A stretch of 41,126 bases of DNA. Source: Gyrodactylus bullatarudis (taxonomy: Eukaryota > Platyhelminthes > Monogenea > Gyrodactylidea > Gyrodactylidae). The stretch covers positions 24,548 through 65,673 of the forward strand of contig SSNU01000001.1 of NCBI GenBank assembly GCA_012064415.1. Reading direction: 5' to 3'. Below are positions 33,283 to 41,126 of the stretch, one piece after another. The notes beneath the pieces were generated by a model. It saw only the letters and a list, made by a program, of their open reading frames with translations, was not told the DNA's origin and did no database searches. The translations under genes were made by a program, and so were the position numbers. Numbering within the stretch: the stretch's first letter is position 1; the number at the start of each line of letters is the position of its first letter.

Positions 33283-33383
33283 AATTTAAAATTAAAAATG
33301 TTTATTTTGAGTTGACTTAAACAATTTCAAGTTTTTATAATATTCAAAGAAATTTTTGTTAATAATTTCAATATAGATGAATT
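33283..33383. promoter_or_regulatory. Compact bidirectional promoter region
   Basis: Only 101 bases separate the PCCA start (minus strand) from the start of the SR-rich gene (plus strand), so both promoters and leaders must share or overlap this interval. It is very AT-rich, with no clear TATA or CCAAT box. On the plus strand a TTTCAATATAG string directly precedes an overlapping short upstream ATG (33377) and the main ATG (33384), and could serve as a splice acceptor for a donated leader. Confidence 0.6.
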
Positions 33384-36300
33384 ATGAGTGAACATAGTCC
33401 TGAACATCTGGATTATGCTGAAGATATCGTTGAAGATGTAAAAATTAAGGATGATCAAGCCATAGATGTTTCTTCCGGTGAAGATTCTGGAAAAGTTAGC
33501 AATTCTGACTCACAAAGTGAGGGACAAACTGTCAGTGAATCTGATCCAGATAGCGATGGAGAAACTGACGCGTCAGGGTCTTCCAGTGAACGTGAAGTAA
33601 GCCATATAAATATAATCTTAATAAGGAACCCAAACAAGAGGATAATCCATGGACAAGAGGATTAATGCTAGCTAAAGAAGTAAGTAATTAGTATTTTACA
33701 TCACTTGTATATTCCATTTATCTCAATTTTTATTATTCGTAATAGAGAATTCAAAAGTCAAAGCAGCAACGCCAAGAAAAATCTCAAACTGGTGCCTCAG
33801 ACGCTATGAAGCTCAAGGCCCCTGTGAAAAACAAGGATTTATCATTGTTGTCAACTGAAGAGTTCTACTTGGAATTTGATAGCTTCTCCGCTAGCAATCC
33901 AGTCTATACAGATTACTATCAGCAATCTTTTATCGGACATACTCCACTAACTTGGAAACGTGTCCTTCCCTCAGATGTTTGTGAGCCTTCGACAAAGAAA
34001 ATCAATGTTTGGCGTAAAAAAGCTAAAAAGAATGGTGATAATCGCAGAAATCGTTATTCCAGTGAATCTAGTAATAGTAACTCTGATTCCGGCTCCTCTG
34101 ATAGTGACGAGAAAGAATCTGACGAGGAGAATGACCAAACCAAAACTCAGTCTTGTCCCTCGCCCGTATCTAGTTACTCTTCTGGATTATCATCTCTAGT
34201 TGAGTCTTATCTAGACTTTCCTCTGTCACCTAAACGGAATAACTCTAGAAAAAATCGTTCAAGATCCAACTCTCGTTAGTTTTACCCACCCTTCTTGAGC
34301 ATATCCATATAAATTAACTTATTTTTCCCTCAAGGAAAGCGTAGATCAAGCTCATCTGGCTCGAGCAACGATTCCTCAAGCTCGTCAAACCATTCCAAAG
34401 TCAGGAATCAGCCTGCCAATAATTCAAACAATCAACGCAGAGGTAGACCTGGCCATAATGAATTCCGAGATTACAATTCCTGGAGACAGAATCAATGTGA
34501 GTTGAAATAAATTGCTATCGTTAGAAATTTTATTAATTCCAATATTCATACATGAAATGAAAAATATTCAACTTCAAGATTCTACCAGTAAGTTAACACT
34601 ACAAAATATTTGTTTGAACTCAATTCAAGAAAATTTGTCTAGCCATGAAAATTTAAACTTGAATTTCACACTATTTCATACTCAAACTTACAAAAACTCA
34701 ACGTATTAAAATCAAGATAAAGAACTCTGGTGATGCTAATCTTGAGAATGACTACCCTCAGGGGTGTCTACTCTGAAAATCTTACTCAAATTATTATTAT
34801 TCTGCTCTAGCTGGAGATAATCGTAGGAATAACTACCAGAATCGCTATCAAAATAATTCCATCCGTGGTCGCAATGATAACAGATTTAATCGTTACAATT
34901 ACAACTCGAATAATCCTCGTTTCAATAACAACAGCAACAACAATGGCCCAAATGATCACAATAATTATCGCCGACATGAATCTCCCCAGCGTGAAGAGTA
35001 ATAGATTATTATTTAGAAATTCATGATTAAATTCCATCTCTAAACTCCTTTATTTATTATTTATAGCAGGTTCAATAGGAGAAACGATCAGTCAAATCGG
35101 CGGAGACCCCAGCCAACTCGACCGGTTCCACGTAAGTTTCACATTTTAGTTTACAATCGGATGGAGTGTATGCTAATATTTTCATATATTTTCTTCCATC
35201 ATCATATTAATCCTTTCCTTACGTTACCTTACATAAAGAGTTGAAAATAACCCTTTGGAAATATCCGTTCAGCAGACAAACTATCCAGCAAGTGTTATCT
35301 TGACTAACTCAACTATATTTAGCCTACTTAGCATAGAAAAAAGTTTTTTTTCCGGAAATCAAGTCTATGAGTGATACATTTTAATTGCTTTTTCCTTATT
35401 CAGCAACTTATAATTCGAGTCATTCCTCGCGTTCATCAAGCAGTCGAAGCTCCTCCAACCGTCGGTATAAGAAGCCCAACTACCGTGATCGTTCACCTGT
35501 CCATTCAAATGCTAGAGGTCATCGTAGGAGGTCCTACAAGAGATCCACGTCACGAAGCAGCTCTAGCAACGACAGTAGACCATCATTTCCATCCAAAGTC
35601 AAGTCCGATCCGAACCACTTGGCGCCTCTTTTGGCTGGTGCTGTTAATCCGACTAAGGAAGTTGGTCCCCCATCGAAAATCAGTCTCAACGAACCCAGTG
35701 AATCATACTCAGGAACCAAGAGACGAATCGGACGTTCCAGATCTTCATCAAGGTAAATATCTCATTTAAGTGATAAATATAGAGCCTCAAATATGAATTC
35801 TAAAATTACATAGCGTTAGACCTGAGACTTGTGAACCAAAATTACCCTCTTTTAAATTTATTTTTCATCAATCATACTTAGGATTTTTGTATAAACCTTG
35901 AATTTTCTGAGCAAAAATAATAATTTTATTCTATCGACATTTATTCTAAAGAGCTTTCTAGGCTGAAGAATTCTCTATGCTTGTTTGATCGTACATAGAT
36001 TCGGATCAAAAGATATTCAAACTTATATTATTATTTCACTAAAATTGATTTTTATCGAAAAAAGCTTTTTCCCAAGTTTGGTGACGGACTATTGTGTCTT
36101 TAGACGCCTCCAAAACAAACAAATAACAAGCCTAGTGACCATCTGAAGAGGATTATCTTTGGTTTTACAAGTCAGAGGTCTAACTGTATCTGGTTTAGGT
36201 TAAAATAGAATGCTATTAATATTAATCCCATGAATAGTTCTCAAAAAAAGTATGTAAAATTTGTTTATTCTTAATTAATTTTAAAACAACAAAACTGAAA

Positions 36301-36669
36301 AACAGTTAGAATTAAAGGGAAGATAAACTTTGAACATTGCATGCCCCTAACAAAAATAATTCAACTGCAATTAATGTAAAATTTTTATATGATAGTTCGA
36401 TGAGTGAACCAGAGAATAAAAGACGTCTCCAGAATGCCCTCTATTCAAAACGTCCCAAAGATGATACAGATGACTCTGATACTGGCAGCTTCAAGGGTCG
36501 TCACGATAACCTGACCGGCAATGTCAATCGGGAACGTTCTCCCTTTGATGCGTCAGTTGGGAACTCCAACTCTGGCAACTCCACGACAAATCAAGATCGT
36601 CTTCGTGAACTTCGTGAGCGTCTCACCATGGTCAATGATGCAATTGCCAATATCACATCTCAAAAATAG
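33384..36669 (+). CDS. Ser/Arg-rich nuclear protein, possibly ZC3H18-like (610 aa)
   Basis: Eight exons fit in phase: 33384-33596, 33626-33679, 33746-34274, 34335-34496, 34811-34997, 35067-35131, 35404-35752, 36396-36669. The N-terminus is acidic (SSGEDSGKVSNSDSQSEG), followed by DNPWTRGLMLAKE. A conserved-looking patch follows (EEFYLEFDSFSASNPVYTDYY), then long Ser/Arg and Asn/Arg-rich stretches, and a C-terminal coiled coil (DRLRELRERLTMVNDAIANI). The WxRGLxxAKE motif, the SR-rich middle and the short C-terminal helix recall ZC3H18, the adaptor between the cap-binding complex and RNA decay. No CCCH zinc finger is visible, so the name stays tentative. SR-type content supports a nuclear RNA-processing role. 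Intron 1 is 29 bp; the others are 60-643 bp and tend to lengthen toward the 3' end. The last acceptor (36395) has a weak pyrimidine tract. Confidence 0.75.
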
Positions 36670-37754
36670 TTCACATCTTTCATGTTGAAATTTTTTTAAC
36701 AAGCAAGTGTTTAGACGAAAAAATAACATTTTTCTATTATAAATAAATAAGAATATATTAATTATTTCTTAAATTATAGAGATAATTTTGTTTGTTTTCC
36801 TAGCGTTGAACGAATTCTACGAGATTACGACTTTGGTTGAAAAATACACCCTCTTCTAGTTTTTAATTATTAACAGCATAGCTACTCTAAATTAACAACA
36901 ATTTACAATAACTGACTTTAACTAATTACATCAATTTAAACTGTTTTCTCCCATTGCATTTGTTCAAAATAATCGAAAAAGGTACAGAAATTTTTTTTTA
37001 AATTTTACTCCTGAGGAATCTAGGTGAATTAAAAGAGATGGTCGGTAATATCAAAAGATTCCAGCGGATCGTTCTAGCAATCACCATTATTCATCATTGG
37101 TAGCTTTTCCTATTTCTAACTCGTTATCAGGATATTGTTCTGATTCTGACTGATTTTATTGTCGTGGTCTATCTTGGTTGCATCAGGCCAATTTAGAATA
37201 TCCATAATATTCCCTAGAGAAAAGTCGTTATTGTGCCACTAGAAATCGACACTCTGATTTATTCATGGTTCGAAATTAAAATAAAATAAAGTAGGAGATA
37301 CTTGGCAGAAATGATAATTCTATAAAATTTAAAAGTATAAATAGCAGGCAAGGAAGAGTCCGTAAAATATTGAAGATGGATGATTCTGAGAAGGAAAAAA
37401 GTGGCCAAGTGCCGCCTGGTTCTGACGGATCAAGTTCAAGTTTTATAAAGTCAGGGTTCACCTTTTTCAAGAAATAAAGGAAAACGTAAACCGTCTGGTC
37501 TAGGGTACACAAAACCTGATAAAAATGAACTCGGTTAATGATGCATCAGAGAAATTTCTCAGTTACATTCTGAATGAAAAGATAATGAATAATAAAATGT
37601 TAAATCTTGACCCATTTCTTGTATTCAACTTGAGAACGAAAATGAATTCACCCTGAAATTCATGCAAGGGTCAATTTAAGCTCTTGATTTTTGTTGTTTC
37701 GAAGTAAGAGTGTTTGTTTTATTAGTGTTTTGGTGTATTGCTAATCAATTGTCC
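36670..37754. other. 3' flank and gene-free spacer
   Basis: An AATAAA at 36742-36747 probably ends the SR-rich gene. The rest shows no supported gene; the short minus-strand frame at 37276-37512 has no recognisable motifs. Confidence 0.45.
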
Positions 37755-37925
37755 GACTATAAAGTTATTCGCTTACCACCTGACTATGTTGTCTTCTGGC
37801 TTGTATTTGTCTATAATATAATATACCAGCCAGAAGGCAACTTAGTCAGGTTGCAACCGGACAACGTTATTTTCAATCTATGCCGAACAGCACCCTGAAG
37901 AACTACTTGGTTCAAAATAATGAAT
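37755..37925. repeat. Inverted-repeat element, copy B2
   Basis: Contains a 23-nt hairpin arm pair (37779-37801 and 37828-37850, 21 of 23 paired, 26-nt loop) with CCTGACTATGTTGTCTTCTG on the left. Its flank (CTATGCCGAACAGC, then CCTGAAGAACTACTTGGTTC) matches 3241-3282. Same family as 2990-3290; this copy keeps the compact hairpin, whereas the other has a different middle. Confidence 0.65.
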
Positions 37926-39379
37926 TTTCTGTTCGGAACATCATTCAATCATATCAGGGAGGGTTTGTTGCTAAGAGAGCTAAAAACGTTTTTAGAATCT
38001 GAAATTCAGATGCACTTTTTATAATTAAAAAAATAATGCAATTAATCTAGTTTTTTAATATCGCAACCTAAGTAACTTCGAAAAACGAAAAATTTGAAGA
38101 ATATACAATTGTATAATTTGTTTCTTATTTCATTTTTCAAGTTCAGATAATTGAAGTATGCTTACTTATAAGTACATACAAAGGTTGTATAATTATTTTA
38201 ATAAAAAGGGGCAGAGAGGAAAGGGTGATTTTTGACATAAACTGCACAGTTCGTACTAAAAATGGAACCTTGACACCTTAATAAAAAATTATTTTGATGA
38301 AAAATTGGGCCTAGTACCCCTATTTGAATTCTTATAACTGGGGATCATGGTGTAAGGTCTATTCAAGCCTATTGTTTAGGATAAAACTCCCTATATCCTT
38401 AGTATATAGTTTGGTTAAGGTTCAGTCTATTCAATTAAGTTTCTGAATATATTTTGATCTCTTTTGTATCTAAAAAATTTTAAAAAGTTCTAGTGGTTCA
38501 AAGAATTTTTGGTAACACTTCACTTCGGGTACAGCGAAAAACTCCATTTAGGGGGATTTTAGCGTTAGCCAATGAGAATCAATCAAAAACCTGAGTGCAA
38601 TACATTTCCTATTAAGTGCTATTCTTTTCTATTGTAGACTATTCGCGTCTATGATTATATACAAATCCTCGAATACTAGTCTCCATACTTCACTTGAGGT
38701 ACATTGAGCAAGCCTAATCATACAGGGCTTATTTCTGAATTAATTCACCCTTAATTTTGTATATTTTCAAAGCCTTTTCCTGAAGAGCTCATTCAGATTC
38801 TGACCCAGGCTAGAGATCGATAATTTGAAAAATCTATCTCTAATGAACAATCAAAACACCACAAATATGTCACCACTGTTTGTTCCGTTGGGTTAGCCAA
38901 TGAGTACCTATGAGTTTGTACATTATAATTGTTCCTGTATTACATGCACCCAATCTACCTAGCTATGAAAGGCTAACCCATCAAAACCCTTTCTTCAAAT
39001 GAATGTACTTATTAGACCATGACAAAATTTTGCAATATCACTTGAATCGCCCATCGATATGATAAATTCGTATGATTGGTCGCGTCAAAATACCTTTTCA
39101 TAAAAAAAGAAATTGTGAAGACTGTTGATTATGTGTGAAATATAGCACTTATCTCTTAATAACATCACCTTTCATATAGTTTCGATTTTTAAGAAGTGGT
39201 GCCAACTCGAAAAATTTCTCTTCTGAAAATTTGCGTATCACAATCGAAATTTTAAAATGATTTTTTTTTGTTAGAAAGTTTGCTTTCATCGAGTTAGGAA
39301 AGTAAAAATAAATAAATATAAATACAATATAGCATCTCTTGGTATAATATGGCGGTTCAAAAATAAAATAATCTATTTT
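37926..39379. other. Gene-free region with repeat fragment
   Basis: No gene is recognised. About 39045-39100 (CATCGATATGATAAATT, then GTCAAAATACCTTTT) matches 1833-1902 and seems to belong to the same family as the 39380 repeat. Confidence 0.4.
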
Positions 39380-39604
39380 CGTGAAATATGTATAATGAGA
39401 ATTGTAGAAATAAATAAGCCTTTCAAGAAATTTCATTAAAATTCTGGGATTAATGAAGCATAGCATAGAGGAGACTCTTAGAATAATCAAGTTTAGACCT
39501 TATGTGAGACATTATAGTTTTAATGTTAGTCAGGTCATGAAAGTCAGAGATTTTATATTTTTTATCAATCATATTATATGAAGATAGTAAATAGTGATTT
39601 GAAG
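39380..39604 (+). repeat. Dispersed repeat, copy 2
   Basis: Same orientation and high identity to 1-232. The two copies lie near the two ends of the window, about 39.4 kb apart. Non-coding. Confidence 0.8.
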
Positions 39605-40000
39605 ACTTATTATAATTCATTCAGAGAATCTTGTTTCAACCAATGAGAAGGGAGAAATTTTCTTCATCATAAATTATGATTCATAATCTGCATTAAAGTT
39701 TATGAAACTTAACTGGCTTGATAGTAATTTTTTTATTGAACAATTCATTTAATAAAATAATCCAATTAAGAAACTAGATAAACGTTAGATTATCCTACAT
39801 TTTTAAATAAATAATTTTTTTTGTTAGAAATAAATTTGTATTGAAAAAAGTAAAAAGAAATTAAATATAAAATTTGTACAAAAGCGTATAAGTTTAAAAT
39901 AATAATGATATGAGTAATACATCTTGGTTCGGTTAAAAAATAAAGAATAAAAAGAATAGATAGATTCAATCTTTGTTTTTGTTCGTTTATGATAATAAAA

Positions 40001-40977
40001 TCAGTTAGAATAACAAGTCTGAAAATTCAATTCGAATACTGGTTCATTCTTTTTTTGGCCGTAACGTAGAATTGATATTGGACCATCAAATATATATTCT
40101 ATTTTACCAAGATCAATCTTACTGGTTTGAAAAGAAGGCGGCAGAAAAGTACGATTTTTACGAACTGTACCAACTAATGCAGTTTTCTTTTTTACCAAAT
40201 CTAAGGCCAAATTATGGGTCGTAAAAATATTGTCACAAGTTATTGTTCGACGTTTGTTGATGAAAGGGTTTGCAAGTTCTCTAACAACTCTTTCTCCTTG
40301 ACCTTTTTCAGAAAAATTTCCTTCTTTTCCGATATAAATTTCAGCATTGCAGAGATTTGCATTTTTAGAATCACACAAAGCCCACACTTTGATATCGTAT
40401 TTTGTAGGCTTTGACGGCATGTACACTTTGAAGGGACATCTCCCAAGAAAACTTATTAGCTGTTCATCTATAGTTACTTGTTCGGAAGGGGTGTATGCTT
40501 TTCTACAATTGATAATAAAATCCTGAAATACGATCCTGATAGGTGCCAATTTGTCTCTATTTGAACCAGTGATCTTATTGATTTTGTCATCAAATCGAAT
40601 AAACTGTTTGATGATTACCAATCTTGAATATGAAAGGCAGTTTTTGACAGCAGAATATTCATAGTCATCTTCCCAAAGCTCTTGGAGATCCATATTTTTC
40701 TGCTTAGAAACTCCAAAATATTTTTTTTTGTTAGACGAAAATATAACAGGATCCCTATCCATTTACGAAGTTCGTCTATACTTATTCTTGCACTACTTGA
40801 TTTTCGATGGTCCATGGCTGTCTGGTAGTTGATGTCTCCGCATTTTGAAACTAGATCAGCTCCAAAGGATTGATCCATATCAGTATTTGGATTCGTAATA
40901 TCAGAGGGATATTCTGTGTAATCCTCTTCTTCACTTTCAGAAAAACCACTTACTAAATTCTCAGGACCGATAACCAT
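40001..40977 (-). pseudogene. piggyBac-type transposase, frameshifted and truncated
   Basis: Two overlapping minus-strand frames (40977-40615 and 40762-40001) together give the N-terminal acidic region (SGFSESEEEDYTEYPSD), ELRKWIGILLYF, then LQELWEDD, FIRFDDK, the first catalytic Asp in VTIDEQLISFLGRCPFKVYM and the second in TCDNIFTTHN, followed by VGTVRKNRTFLPP. These are the landmark motifs of the DDE_Tnp_1_7 family. The frames must switch at the homopolymer at 40721-40729, so a one-base length change breaks the gene. The frame stops after FELNFQTCYSN, losing the third catalytic Asp and the Cys-rich tail. No TTAA-flanked terminal repeats were found. It is an inactive relic. Confidence 0.85.
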
Positions 40978-40978
40978 G

Positions 40979-41126
40979 TATTTCCTTTGTAGTAGATTTC
41001 AATATGTTGAATTTAATAACACCACCAGTAGTCTTGAACCCATTAATTCTGGGGTTCCTCAAGGTTCCACTATTGGTCCTCTTCTCTTCAATATTTGTTT
41101 CGCTGACATTCAGCTCCTGGAGGGTA
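40979..41126 (+). mobile_element. Non-LTR retrotransposon reverse transcriptase fragment, 5'-truncated
   Basis: Reading from 40979 gives YFLCSRFQYVEFNN, then the diagnostic RT motif NSGVPQGSTIGPLLFNICFA and DIQLLEG to the window end. The block SGVPQGSxxGPLLF is characteristic of jockey/CR1/R1-like LINE reverse transcriptases. Frame and motif stay intact up to the edge. The sequence starts abruptly inside the RT domain, one base outside the piggyBac start codon, as expected for a 5'-truncated LINE insertion. The remainder lies beyond the window. Confidence 0.8.

Noticed and set aside
35371..35769. 132-codon plus-strand frame
   Set aside because: Alternative frame of the SR-rich exon 35404-35752; the Ser/Arg frame fits splice phases on both sides.
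37276..37512. 78-codon minus-strand frame
   Set aside because: Low-complexity hydrophobic translation with no support.
1..41126. CRISPR array or bacterial operon
   Set aside because: No regularly spaced short repeats; the genes are spliced and eukaryotic.

Overview
The window is animal nuclear DNA: AT-rich, with spliced genes (GT/AG introns), AATAAA polyadenylation signals and several families of transposon relics. No bacterial or CRISPR features were seen. The exact organism cannot be named. Two traits point to a flatworm-like invertebrate. First, two unrelated genes start with introns of only 29-33 bp followed by much longer 3' introns. Second, a KRI1 gene whose coding sequence opens at a 3' splice site has no start codon of its own, as expected if a trans-spliced leader supplies the AUG. 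This placement is an inference; other small invertebrates are not excluded.

Layout. 1-7121 holds no convincing gene, but it does hold several repeats, including a perfect 96-bp-arm hairpin at 4280-4503 with a hammerhead-like core. 7122-9140 (+) is an intronless gene for a secreted, probably GPI-anchored, Cys-rich protein with two similar Cys modules and no recognised family. 10022-18317 (+) is a seven-exon hillarin/KY-type transglutaminase-like cytoskeletal protein that lacks the catalytic triad. A putative internal promoter with a small alternative first exon lies near 15.6 kb. 18536-23942 (+) is a nine-exon KRI1 ribosome-biogenesis factor starting less than 100 bp after the hillarin polyadenylation signal, so the two could form an operon.

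23943-29200 is mobile and gene-relic territory: a hAT-like MITE with an 8-bp target duplication (25099-25606), two minus-strand copies of a broken C-type-lectin-like secreted gene (26362-26975 and about 28062-28333), and a segment of different composition inserted between the second copy and its duplicated promoter. 29204-33282 (-) is a complete eight-exon propionyl-CoA carboxylase alpha chain (biotin carboxylase plus biotin carrier, mitochondrial). It is divergent, with 101 bp between start codons, from an eight-exon Ser/Arg-rich nuclear protein gene at 33384-36669 (+) that may be a ZC3H18-like RNA adaptor. 36670-41126 is again repeats, ending with a frameshifted and truncated piggyBac transposase (-) that abuts a 5'-truncated non-LTR reverse transcriptase fragment (+) running off the window.

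The housekeeping genes (KRI1 in pre-rRNA processing, PCCA in propionate catabolism, the SR-rich protein in nuclear RNA handling) do not form one pathway. The points of interest are gene architecture (ultrashort 5' introns, possible trans-splicing, bidirectional promoter), the catalytically dead hillarin, the orphan surface protein and the hairpin element.
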